From NCBI GenBank assembly GCA_905221605.1, contig CAJNDS010000108.1:1-64000 (forward strand): 64,000 nucleotides of DNA. The letters are read 5' to 3'. The notes beneath the pieces were generated by a model. It was not told the DNA's origin and ran no database searches. It saw nothing but the letters and a program-made list of their open reading frames with translations. Positions 11,092-20,802 of this stretch are shown here, in pieces. Made by a program: the position numbers and the translations under genes. Positions within the stretch are counted from its first letter, which is position 1; every line of letters begins with the position of its first letter. Source of the stretch: Symbiodinium natans. Taxonomy: Eukaryota > Sar > Dinophyceae > Suessiales > Symbiodiniaceae.

Positions 11092-14000
11092 GCCACGCAG
11101 CTGCATGCCAACCTGTGAGCTCCTGTACTTGGGGTGCTTGTGAAGTGCATCCCAGATCATCTAGCAGTGTGTCCAAACCTCAAAGGGAGAGCATCCGCAA
11201 AGCGTGTTTGACATCACCCACTCAGTGTAGGAAGTACATGGCTCACAGAGAGCGCAGATTCCCAGAGATCGCCAGCCTGTGACCATCTGTTCGAAGCAAA
11301 CAATTCGCTGGTGTTCCACCGTTGGCCAACTGCAGTTACAGGACTAGCCTGCTGCGTGGTACATGCTGTAAGGAGCGATGTATATGAGTGGGAGGATGGC
11401 ATAGCAATCATCATGGAGTGACTGGGCAGCTTTGTTTTTTGGATCACTTGTCTTTCAAGTGACACCGGCGTTATGCGAGCGACAGTCCATGCAACGAATC
11501 TCTCGCGCGAGCATTTTGTTAAATTTGAAGGTATTGCTCCGGTGGGGAGCTGCTGCATCGATTGGAGGCCCAAGCGGTGTATGATGAAGCGGACGCAGCA
11601 GAGGCTCCGCATTCTCCTTTGCAAGGGTAATTCGTTCCAGTGTGGTCATGTTGGCCATTGTTGCGAGTGTCCTGTCGCTTCTTCTTCTGCCTTCAGGCAA
11701 CATCTCAGATGCTGCAGGCGGTGAATTACCTTCATGCCCACAGCATCGTCCACCGTGATCTGAAACTTGATTGGAACAGTGCGGTCCTTTTCGAGGATTA
11801 GATTCCGAACACTTGGTGCGAGACAGGTTTTGGCTGGACAACTGAGGAAGCTCCAGAATTTCCTCTACGACGCTGGGGTTGCATCGGCGTGGCATGTTGC
11901 AGAGTTTCTTTCAGAGCTTCTTTCAGAGCATGAGGCGTCAGGCTTCACTTTCGCTGCATGTTCTCACTTGTTTCGGCACAAAGGAATCGCCTCAGAAGGA
12001 TGCGCTTCTGAAGTTGATCGACTTTGGACTTTGCGAAACGCTGGAAGATGCTAAGCAATGCAGTCAGAAGCAGAGTACAGGGCATAGGCGAGTTGGCAGC
12101 TCCGCGTGTGTAGCCTCAATGTGTGTGTGTGTGTGTGTGCGCGCGTGCGCATGCGCGTGAATGTGCGGGCGGGCATGTGCGGTGGGCGGGTGCGTGGGTG
12201 CGCTTGGTACGCTTGGTACGCTTGGTACGCTTGGTACGCTTGGTGCGCTTGGTGAGCTTGGTACGCTTGGTACACTTGGGCCTGGCAAGGTAGCTTATTT
12301 CTCGTGTCGGATGCTCGTGACTTTGACTTTATCCAGAAGGGAAGGAGCCCAGTGTTTGGAGGGCCTCCTCTCGCCTTGGCTCTGATAAAGCGCTGATTTA
12401 GAGGCTTCTAAAGGGCTTTTGAAGTTTTTTTGGGGGGTATGCCAAATGATGCCAAGGATGCCGACATGAAAATGAAGGCTTCTGTCGGCACCCTCGAGTT
12501 TTGCAGCCCGGACGTCATCAGCGGCAAGGCCCACGATGTGCCAAGATGTACTAAGTCCAAACACGTGACGTGTGACTTAAGCGGTTGAAGGTTTAGGGTT
12601 TAGGGCTTATCCAGCCGTAATACACATTGCAGAGACCCCAAGAGTACAACCGAGACCCCCCCAAATCGCAACACCATTCCCCCCCCTCCTTTTCCACTTT
12701 GCTTTGCCGACATGTCCTCTTCGTGGCCTTGCATCCAAGAGCGTGTTCGGATTGCTGGGCTTGTGAGTCCCCACTCCCGCAGCCTCTTCTCGCGGTCCTT
12801 CAATTGGGGGAGGGGGGTGAAGGGCGTGGATTTCGTGGTAAAGTGGCTGCAACGTTGCCCTGCCGACAATGCAAACAGGCGTGGGTCGCGACGCCGCTTT
12901 GCCGACCTTGCTTGGAAAAACGTCCACAAACCGCTTTTGCTTTGTGTAGTGTCGTACGCGCCCTCGGATCGTCCGAACGTGCTGTTGATCCTGCATCCCA
13001 AAAAGCGTCAATTGGAACGCGCAAAGACCTGAAAGCAAAGACTTTGCAACCCCAGAAAGCACAGGGGGTGGCAATTTGAAAATGACGCTCGCCTGTGTTC
13101 CAGATTCACACTCTTTTTCTGCGGAATCGGGCGGGACAGCGGGACCTTTGTGAGAGGCCGTTTATGACGCCGGAAGCTCGACCCGCAAGCCGTGGGCCCC
13201 CTCCCACCCCCTCCCCCCCTCTCCCCCCCCCTCCCCCCCCCTCCCCCTCCCCCCCCCCCCCCCCCCCCCCTTTTTGGCGGTGAGCGCTGCGCAACGCCCG
13301 CGTGCCGTGCGGTAGCCTGTAGCCTCAACCAGACCCTCCTTATCCTTCAGTTCAGAGACCTGCAGTGTTGCCACACGCTTCATCATGGAACACGTCAGTG
13401 CCCTTTCTGACTGTGCAGGAATACACGAGCCAGTGTGAATCTCAGCTCAATATGAAGGTTGCATGCTTCTGCGATGCTGCAGTGCTAGTGTCAGCCGGAT
13501 TCAGGAGGCAGGACGTGAGGAGCCGATGTGAAACGGGTGGGTTTCGGGTCTACTCGTAGGGTTTAGGGTGTTATGTGGATTTTGGCTGTGCTGCATATGT
13601 CAGTCCTTCTCCTCAGGATCTGTGGAGCTTGGGTGTTGTGGCACCTCAGCTTATGGCAGTGAGCGATCGCAGCAGATGTTGAGTCCATACTACTTGAAAC
13701 GAGCATTGTCTAGATGGCCAGACCAGGCGCAAGATGTGCTCAGGATGGACGAGAGAATGACCTGAACCCTAAACAATCCCAAGAACTCTTAAACTCTTCT
13801 CATGAATATTTTGTATCATTATATTCATGCTTTGAGTTAGGCAGGCTCTGGGTGGGCATGTTTCATTTACATGCAGTCTTGTTGCACATGCTGCATTTTG
13901 GCTTAAGCCTGAGCCAAACTGTCAGGTTTGAATTTTGAGGGGCGATCCTTAGTGCGTTCAGTAAGGTATGGTCTCAGAGGAACTGAGCGTTGCAGATGTT

Positions 14001-17000
14001 GCCTTCACTGAGGAACCTACGTTGGCGGTGCCCAACTTTATGGTGTACAGGGAGTACGCAGCCCAACTCCTGCAGGACAGCAGGGTTGAAGAATTTTGGT
14101 TGCCGTGGCGTTCAGTGGCTGAAGTTGTCCATGTCCCGCCTACACCTATGCCCGCTGCTGATGTCAACTTTGCGGGGGGTAGAATCCCCATCAGGCGTAT
14201 TGTTTGCACGCAGGTACCCTGCGCACGTTGCGATTCAGCAAGGGCAGGCTTCCAATTTCCGTGGCTTCCGGCTCGAGGCACGAGCCCCCAGGACGCCTAT
14301 GCAGCATACAGCCGCTGCCATGACGGGCTATCTCGGGAGGCTTTCCAGGCTCGGACATGGCCAGAGTTTTGGCGGCTGCGGAGCTGATTAGCATCACGGA
14401 CGAGTACGGCGCAGACATCGGGGATGTCACGGGCGCAGGCGGGTCTGGCAGCAGCGAGCTCGCCAGTGGAGGGACCCCGAGGCCGGAGACGTTCCAACTA
14501 TTGTGGAGGCGAAGGAATCGCCAGTGGCATTGGCACAGCGAGCATTTGCGGGATGGGATTCGGTTCGTTCGTACCCGGGGGGGCACCTTTGCCGTGTGCC
14601 TGTGTCGAGTGTGGTGGCCCGTGAGAGTTCGTTTGCACGCATTGCCAGAAGCCCCTGTGCCAGGTCTGCAGCACTCAACATGCTTGCGCCGATAGCCGCT
14701 TGTGTCGGGGCGATCGTCTTTGAGGAGGCGGAGGCACTTCGACCCACCGGAGCTATGTCCGCCGTGGTCATGGGGGAGTGGCAGTGAGCCCTCCAGCGCC
14801 CTGCTACCGCCAAAGTGTAGCTTCCGAGCCGGCTACGATCAGAGGTGTCGTTACCGCGTGGCAGGAGCTGAAGAATTTCCAGCTATCACGGGAGCGACCC
14901 GTGTCTCCTGAGGCCTTGGATTTGCAGTCATTCATCCGCGAGTCTACCCAAGCCCCTCGCAGGGCGCTCTCTGCTTTGAAGTGGCTGTCGAAGAACGGCC
15001 AGCTGAGCCTTCCCCTCCAGGACCTCAACGCTCCCAGCAGGCCTGACACAGCTGAGCGAGGCAAGCCGCGTGGCCAGGCGCCAGTGGTTCAGGCACCGAT
15101 GTCCAGCAGACCGAAGCCCTTTACCAAAGTGGCGCTCGCTGGGCCGCTCTCCTTGGTTGGCAATGGATGCCTGCACTACCGCCACATCGTATTGTCGCAT
15201 CCGAGGAAGATTACCAGCTCGGTTTTCCATGCCCGTTGCACCAAGGGAAAGCAGCGGGGCAATCGCCAGGGCTTTTGCTGGGCAGTTCCAGCCAAGTTCG
15301 GAACAGGTTGGCCCTGGGCGGAGTACTGGTGGGCGGCTAGAAAGCATCAGCATTTTCTGACCCTGCGAGGCAACCGCTTGCCCGTCGCAAGACGAGGCCC
15401 ATGTGCACCAGTTGTTGTTTCCGTGGTTATAGTGCAGGTCCGCCTTCTCATTGCCACTAATCGGCGAGGGGGGTGTAGTTTTGCGCTGTGATAGCCGTTG
15501 CATTTTAGCAATATTTTAACACGATGGTGCATATCGTGCCGTGACATTACCTCGCAAGCCCTCTGTAGTCAGAAAAGAGCGCGTGCTCCTACATGGCTTA
15601 ACGGTTTACATTCCTTTTTGCTTGTGATTGCAGTCTGGTGTTTCTCTGATAACTATTATTCTTATTATATAATGTTCGTGGATATTTTTGAGAGGCTATT
15701 TGGTAGTGTATACTTTATGCCCTAGACCCCAAACCCCAATCCCTTCACCCCAAACCCCTGAACCCCAAACCCTAAGCCCTTACACCCTTAAACCTCTAAA
15801 TGCCTAAACCCTAAGCCCCTCAGCCCTAAACGCGTAAAGCCTCATCTTATCCTTGCATCCTTGAGGTCTTCATGCTGCTTACGGGCAGGCCTCCTTGGAG
15901 CACGTCCCGGGGCTTTGAGGGCATGCGCCGCTGGCCACGATTGGCCACAGCTTGCGGTTTAGGGTTTAGGGTTTCCGAATCATGGTTTTCTGAACTCTGT
16001 GAGTAAGCCCAATCTCCGTTTGCGTCATGTCTGGTGCATCTGCCAACGTTCTCCGTGCTCTGTTTCCATGTCTCTGTGTGTAACTGAAGTTTGACTCAGC
16101 CCCCTCAGCTCCCCACACGAACCCTCCGGTAAGTGTGCGGTCTTGACGATGTGTTTTTCTGTTAAAGTTGGCTTACCTGTGCGACAAGGGTGTTCATTTG
16201 AAAAAGTGCGTGACAAAGGCAAGGACATCAGCAAGGGACTGGTCAAGTGGGACCGGCTTCAGAATGTCTCGGAGCATGCGCTGCTTGCCCTGATGGAAGC
16301 ACCTTTTTTGTGAAGGTCGGACTGGGCCGTGGCGCATCTTGCGGAGCCTTGTGCAGCCTGCTCAGCCTGCGTCTGGGATTCTGAGGACAGACTTTGTGCA
16401 GCAGCTTCTGGTTGTTGACCCCGAGCAGCGCATGACCGTGGCTTGGCTTCGAAGTCGGTTTGGCGCCGTAGAAAAAGGGTTTAGGGTTTAGGGTTTAGGG
16501 TTTACTGTTTAGGGTTTAGGGTTTAGGGATGTGCAAGCATGTGCAAGCATGTGCAAGCATGTGCAAGCATGTGCAAGCATGACCTGTGCAGACTCAGGCC
16601 GAAAGGGCGCTCCAGCATCCGTGGCTTACCAAGACCGCGGCTTGAGTTGCAACTCAATGCAGGTGGTAATTTGGTTGTGAACTGGCATGCGAAAAGTGGC
16701 AGCATGAGTTAGCCTACTTGTACAGCGGTAGACACTGCATTTTTGCGAGCCCGCCGGACCCCACGATGGTACCCTGGTACCCTGGTACCCAACACCGCGA
16801 TCCCGCAGCGGTACGTGGGCAATGGATGTACGAAGGGTTTGAACCCAAACTTTGCAGAGGATGGCGAGAGAAACGGGAAACCATAATCTGAAAGCATGCT
16901 AAACCCAGTTGGCGTCAGGTTTTGGTGAAATGCGCAGAGTTGTATGAGACGAGCTACCTAGGAGTCTAGGAGTTTTTTCCCATGTTCCCATGCGCAACGG

Positions 17001-20000
17001 CTGTGAACTGTTGCGTCCAAGGACGTCGTGAGGAAGCCCAAGCTGGGCCGCTCCGTGTTGGTGTCGCTTCAACAGCGTTTTGGCGCACATACCTGGGCTT
17101 CGTGACATTGGCTGTAGTTTAGGGTTTAGGGTGGTTTAGGGTTTAGTTTTAGGGTTTAGGGTGTAGGGTTTAGGGTTTAGGGTTTAGTAGGGTTTAGTAG
17201 GGTTTAGTAGGGTTTTAGTAGGGTTTAGTAGGTTTAGTAGGATTTAGTAGGGTTTAGTAGGGTTTAGGGTTTAGGGACTGTTTAGGGTTTAGGGAATAGG
17301 GAACTGTATTATTGAATTCCGCCATTAGGGTCCAACGTCTGCGACTTCTATCCTACCTTCACCACAGTTCATGCTGCTTCGTCAAGGTATTCCTCCAAGT
17401 CGAAGATGCAGCGCCTGCTTCTGTCGCGTGCATCCAGATTAGCTTGCTGTGATGGTTTAACCCAAGTGTGCATTTACGTTGGTCATGAAGGCTTGTTGAG
17501 GGGTTAGGCATGCCCCAGAATCCCCAGAATGAGAGCAGAAAAACCCCCAAATCACATGAAGCCAAAGAACTTCCAATCCCGAAGCCCCCAAACCCAAGCG
17601 CCTCCGTGAGACGCTGAGGCAGCTCCTCGCCCAGGAGCTTCAGCCAGAGGAGGTCAGCGAGATGCGACGGGACCCCAGAGACCTTTCACTGGCCATCCAG
17701 GGGGGCGTGAGCCCATGTTCCCATTGGCCAAGGCGAGCTGTTCATGAAGCTGGATTCCGTCCAATGCCCAGGGTGCTTTCAGTTGTCTTCAGTACGTTTG
17801 AACAAAGGCGGTGATGATTGATGCGAGTTGATGTGCCGCGGCCCTTGCAATGAGGATGCTCGGGGCACCATCCGCCTGTGCGATCTGAAGGCCAGGCAGA
17901 AATGGGAGTCACTGGTAGTTTCCTTGTGCCGATGGGTGCACTTGATGCAATGTCACATTTACTGTGGCATGCATGCTGTTACGTTTTGCCGCTTGTGAGG
18001 ACGCCATGTGCCGTCACACGCGCAGAGCGCCTCGCCTGCATTAGATACCGCAGCCCCTAAACCCCGCACTCCGTAGACCCCTGTCATTGCCCCATTAACG
18101 GGCCGCCTCTGCAAGTGACTCAGAAGGATCAGTTACTTCGGAAGTCTTGTGCGGGTGCAGCTGACAAGACATCTTTCAACTGCCAGGCCCCGCACAACTC
18201 TCCAACAATCTCCAGGCGGTTAGGGTTGGGGTCCAGGGCTTCCGGTTTCGGGTGTCGGGTTTAGGGTTTTTGGTTCCCTGAAACTCTGCAGAACAGGGGG
18301 CCACAGGACCAAGCAAAGGGAGCGCAGCTCATCGAATGCCAGCCGGAAGCACTTGAGAGGGATGAAGTCGAACCTTCAGTATGTGTGGAGATGACGTAGT
18401 TTCGATACTGAGGGATATATGGAGAAAGTAGTCTATCACCCTTACTCTGGCAATACGCCATTCGCTATATCACATGTGGTCAAGCTTCCGCATGCGAATC
18501 TGCAGCAGGTGGGCCCAGCATCTGCTCAGCCCCAAATCGCGGGTGACGCGCTCAGATGGCTCCTATGACAATGATCTCCTTTCTCTCTTTCTCTCTTTCT
18601 CTCTTTCTCTCTTTCTCTCTTTCTCTCTTTCTCTCTTTCTCTCTTTCTCTCTTTCTCTCTTTCTCTCTTTCTCTCTTTCTCTCTTTCTCTCTTTCTCTCT
18701 TTCTCTCTTTCTCTCTTTCTCTCTTTCTCTCTTTCTCTCTTTCTCTCTTTCTCTCTTTCTCTCTTTCTCTCTTTCTCTCTTTCTCTCTTTCTCCCTTTCT
18801 CCCTTTCTCCCTTTCTCCCTTTCTCCCTTTCTCCCTTTCTCCCTTTCTCCCTTTCTCCCTTTCTCTCTCACGTGAAGTTGTCAACAAGAGGTGGAACAGC
18901 ACACTTAGGCATAACACACGTCATCACAGCCGACTGGCTAATCACACCTCTGTTGCTGCGATAAGCACGGCGTACTGTACCATGTCTCAATCTTAATGTT
19001 GTTCTTTCCCACTCTGCGACACTTCATGACTACATATTCTTTACTTGCCCTGTGAATCTTTGCGAGCACGTGGCCGCTTCCATCAGTCTCCTCGTGATAT
19101 TCCAGGGTGAAGATCAAGGCATGCAAGCATGCAGTGTATGTAGTTGCTGATTGAAAGTCTCTGTGTGCTTAGGCCGCGCATCGCCACCGGCTTCGGCAGC
19201 CTCCTGTCAAAACCTGCACGGCGGTGTTGCATGATCTCAGTTGCTTTGCTTTGTTTTGCTTCGTAGAAGAGGTTGTCGTTGCCCTTGCATGCCACCCACA
19301 ATTCTCAGGCGAAGCATCAAGCCTTCAGAGGGAATGAGGTCAGAGCTGCTAGTTTCAGCTGAGGGCAACTGCCCCATTCTTGGGAGCTCCTGCAGACGAG
19401 GCATTGACGCAGCACGAGTCAAGCTCGAAACCGGGGCGGTTCACTGAGAGCTTCGACTCGGCAGATATGGGCAAAACTTAGAGCTCGACGCGCAGGCAGA
19501 ACAGATCTTTTCTATGCTGGATGCCAATGGCGACGAGGAGGTCTACTATTCTGCTCTGCGCTGAGGCTCTTTTGGCTGCTGTGTGTCTTTGCTTCTCGCG
19601 TTGTCTTGCATATCTTGCATCATCCGTGAAATCATCAGTTCGATGATCGCCCAAGGACTTTTTGGCTGCAACAGCAAGTGTTCGATGGCAGCTCCGGCAC
19701 CTTGCCCTCAAGTGTGTGTGTGTGTGTGTGTGGCATTTTGGGCACACCATGGGGTGGCAAGAGTCAAAGAGCACACGTCCTTTAGTTGAGAACCCTTGTC
19801 CAGGCGTGAAGTTATGCGAAAGATCTTCAATCGCTTTGACAGAGACCGCTCCGGCGCCATCAGCATGGAAGAGGCAGGATAAACTTATCATCGCCGCCGC
19901 TAAAGCGAGCACGATACTCGACTCAAGGACAGCATACTTTCAACTCCACGTGCTGAGCGATTGGTCGCCTCTTTCACCAATCTTGAGCACGCGGGGGGCG

Positions 20001-20802
20001 GGGTTCCCATCCCATACAGGCGGTAGCCTGTTTGGGAGTTCCGATGGTGAGGGTTATAGTTATAGTATTGTGGGGTAAATTAGGGGAACCCCTGTGGGGA
20101 CATGCTCGCATGGACGCACTAGAAAGAGCCAGGGGAGGGGTGGGGGGGTGGGGTGGCGACAACGGCATTCCAGTGACAGCTGCAGTCTCCTTCATCCCTT
20201 GAAGGTGCGGCTGGTCTTGGAGGAATCCTTGGAGGATGGGAGCGTGGAGGAAATGCTGCGTCTCAGCTAAAAACTTCTTTCGTCGCTCGTTGCCCCACAA
20301 CTTTGAGTTCACGTAATTTTGCTTTGTCTTGCCCTAACTCTCTGTCTAGGCAAGAGTCCAAAGTGGTTCTTGACAGCAACGGCGAGATCAGTTTTGAGGC
20401 ACTGGCGTGTGTCCATCGACTCTGGCGTCTAGAGTCTATGATCCTTCGTAATAGCCGGGGTTGTTTTTGTAGACAGTCTTCGCCAGCCAGTTTCAGCAAT
20501 TTCACTGCCCATTGGAGTGGTGTCTTTCTAGGGTGTCGGTCGTGATGGCATTTCACATGACTCTTCGTAGCCGAGTCTGCAAACAAGCGCGTGGAGCACT
20601 ACAGAGTTGCGAGGACAGCAACACACGCTTCCCCGAAGAATGGCCATACTGCCTAGCCAACCACCGTGTGTGATTTGCATCGGTGGCCCTGAAGTTCAAA
20701 CGGTGCTGTGCTTCGTGTCTGCAGGCATTTGTCAACCTCTTCGAGAAGAAAGACGTTCTCCCCGCCTCCGAGCATCATGCGCCCGCTCACCCAGAGTGCT
20801 GA
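10176..20802 (+). CDS. Calcium-dependent protein kinase (CDPK-like), many exons
   Basis: This gene encodes a Ser/Thr protein kinase with C-terminal EF-hands, the layout of CDPKs of alveolates and plants. Those kinases phosphorylate targets when calcium binds the EF-hands. Deduced exons: 10176-10205 (5' end uncertain), 10328-10376, 10701-10767, 11032-11091, 11373-11417, 11531-11603, 11697-11761, 11847-11871, 11984-12043, 12457 to about 12526, 13617 to about 13655, 16189-16279, 16386-16440, 16598 to about 16640, then EF-hand exons near 19.5, 19.8, 20.2 and 20.35 kb. Joining them preserves the reading frame and gives the glycine loop, invariant Lys, HRDLK, DFG and the alpha-F DLWSLG in order. 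Some exons between 13.66 and 16.19 kb and between 16.64 and 19.49 kb are unresolved, so I cannot say whether the gene is intact. Introns are mostly GC-AG or GA-AG. Confidence 0.85.
10795..10965. repeat. Intronic G-rich TTAGGG-like stretch and TGCTTGCATGTG minisatellite
   Basis: Both lie in the deduced intron 10768-11031. 10795-10880 is an irregular GGGTT-type repeat. 10888-10965 is about six copies of a 12-base unit GCTTGCATGTGT with CACGTG and CGCGTG variants. They explain the open frame at 10898-11143. Confidence 0.85.
11373..12043 (+). CDS. CDPK-like hinge, catalytic loop and DFG exons
   Basis: 11373-11417 gives SDVYEWEDGIAIIME, the strand before the hinge. 11531-11603 gives YCSGGELLHRL and DEADAAEA. 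11697-11761 gives QMLQAVNYLHAHSIVHRD, with the HRD catalytic Asp. 11847-11871 completes LKLQNFLYD, whose Asn binds metal. 11984-12043 gives LLKLIDFGLCE, with the DFG metal-binding Asp. The introns are 11092-11372 (GC), 11418-11530 (GT), 11604-11696 (GC), 11762-11846 (GA) and 11872-11983 (GC); all end AG before G. All catalytic residues I can place are present, so the encoded kinase could be active. Confidence 0.88.
12121..12280. repeat. Intronic GT tract and 9-base CGCTTGGTA minisatellite
   Basis: A GT/GC alternating tract (12121-12156) is followed by about nine copies of CGCTTGGTA (12201-12280). Both sit inside the deduced intron 12044-12456 of the kinase gene. Frames open across the repeat on both strands are artefacts of the period. 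Confidence 0.85.
12457..12526 (+). CDS. CDPK-like activation segment exon
   Basis: The reading DADMKMKASVGTLEF is followed by CSPDVISGKAHD. This is the activation loop plus the P+1 region; the usual APE triplet is replaced by SPD, as in several alveolate CDPKs as I recall them. The exon joins 12043 in phase through a GA-AG intron (12044-12456). Its 3' end is uncertain: GT follows GCCCACGAT at 12524-12525, but ending there would drop the residues before DLWSLG. Confidence 0.75.
12527..13616 (+). other. Kinase gene intron with C-tract and unresolved open frame
   Basis: A short TTTAGGG run lies at 12592-12606. An open frame at 12627-13079 includes LPCRQCKQAWVATPLCRPC, with two CxxC pairs that could be a zinc ribbon, but nothing else supports a gene. 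A nearly pure C tract occupies 13196-13271. A further TTTAGGG copy precedes the 13617 exon at 13560-13567. Confidence 0.5.
13617..13655 (+). CDS. CDPK-like alpha-F helix exon (DLWSLGVV)
   Basis: Just after CTCCTCAG, an AG|G acceptor, the frame reads DLWSLGVVA, the conserved alpha-F segment with its invariant Asp. After VVA the frame reads PQLMAVSD, which no longer matches the family, so the exon probably ends within this stretch. Confidence 0.7.
13968..15491 (+). mobile_element. Mobile-element-like ORF remnant in a kinase intron
   Basis: The region is more GC-rich and more open than the surrounding DNA. A frame at 14778-15491 reads ALDLQSFIRESTQAPRRALS, ALKWLSKNGQLSLPLQDL, and later HYRHIVLSHPRKITSSVFHA. 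Just upstream, split by stops, another frame gives FVCTHCQKPLCQVC, a Cys-rich motif. From memory this pattern resembles a multicopy ORF found across Symbiodiniaceae genomes that may belong to a mobile element; I cannot name the enzyme with confidence. Frames break at several points (near 14340, 14500 and 14610), which suggests decay or unresolved introns. It sits between the alpha-F and C-lobe exons of the kinase. Confidence 0.4.
15721..15975 (-). repeat. Degenerate CCCTAAA tract (telomere-like, reverse orientation)
   Basis: 15721-15840 is a loose CCCTAAACCCC array in C-strand orientation. A short G-strand copy (TTTAGGGTTTAGGGTTT) is at 15957-15973. It lies within a kinase-gene intron. Confidence 0.8.
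16189..16640 (+). CDS. CDPK-like C-lobe exons (VDPEQRM, HPWL)
   Basis: 16189-16279 reads FEKVRDKGKDI and KWDRLQNVSEHA. 16386-16440 reads TDFVQQLLVVDPEQRMTV, containing the conserved Arg of subdomain XI. 16598 onward reads AERALQHPWLTKTAA and then a stop, the usual end of a CDPK kinase domain; an intron probably starts before that stop. The two introns, 16280-16385 and 16441-16597, are both GC-AG. The second is packed with TTTAGGG repeats and a five-copy 10-base minisatellite. Confidence 0.85.
16478..16580. repeat. Intronic TTTAGGG run plus five-copy GTGCAAGCAT minisatellite
   Basis: TTTAGGG heptamers span 16478-16527, immediately followed by five copies of GTGCAAGCAT (16531-16580). Both lie wholly within the 157-base GC-AG intron 16441-16597, making up about two thirds of it. 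Confidence 0.9.
16641..19495 (+). other. Unresolved interior of the kinase gene
   Basis: The autoinhibitory junction and first EF-hand are expected here but not located. 17115-17295 holds TTTAGGG and GTTTAGTAGG repeats. A frame at about 17586-17710 reads RQLLAQELQPEEVSEMRRDP and could be an exon, but I cannot place it. 18225-18270 has another degenerate TTAGGG stretch. Confidence 0.4.
18580..18868. repeat. TTTCTCTC octamer microsatellite switching to TTTCTCCC
   Basis: About 26 copies of the octamer TTTCTCTC run from 18580 to about 18788, then about nine copies of TTTCTCCC to about 18860. The strand is entirely pyrimidine over nearly 290 bases. The frames across it (18474-18875 + and 18552-18917 -) are repeat artefacts. 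Confidence 0.97.
19496..20404 (+). CDS. CDPK-like EF-hand exons
   Basis: At about 19496-19558 the frame reads AEQIFSMLDANGDEEVYYSA, an EF-hand loop whose last position is Ala rather than Glu. At 19804-19876 it reads VMRKIFNRFDRDRSGAISME followed by E, a loop with a standard acidic pattern (Asp1, Asp3, Ser5, Glu12). At about 20205-20275 it reads VRLVLEESLEDGSVEEMLRL, matching an inter-EF helix. At 20350-20404 it reads VVLDSNGEISFEAL, where the loop lacks two residues and the final Glu. So one loop looks able to bind calcium and two look degenerate, though unseen introns could change this. Confidence 0.75.
19711..19732. repeat. GT dinucleotide repeat
   Basis: Eleven GT units lie between two EF-hand exons. 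Confidence 0.9.
20725..20802 (+). CDS. Possible terminal exon of the CDPK-like gene
   Basis: After GTGTCTGCAG, an AG|G acceptor, 25 codons read AFVNLFEKKDVLPASE and so on to a TGA at 20800-20802. Position and phase suit a last EF-hand helix, but no loop follows. The assignment rests mainly on location. Confidence 0.3.
   Translation, partial: AFVNLFEKKDVLPASEHHAPAHPEC

Noticed and set aside
13008-13410. Gly-rich (minus) and Pro-rich (plus) open frames
   Set aside because: They are produced by the C homopolymer tract at 13196-13271.
18474-18996. Long Ser/Leu/Phe and Arg/Glu/Lys open frames on both strands
   Set aside because: They are translations of the pyrimidine octamer microsatellite.
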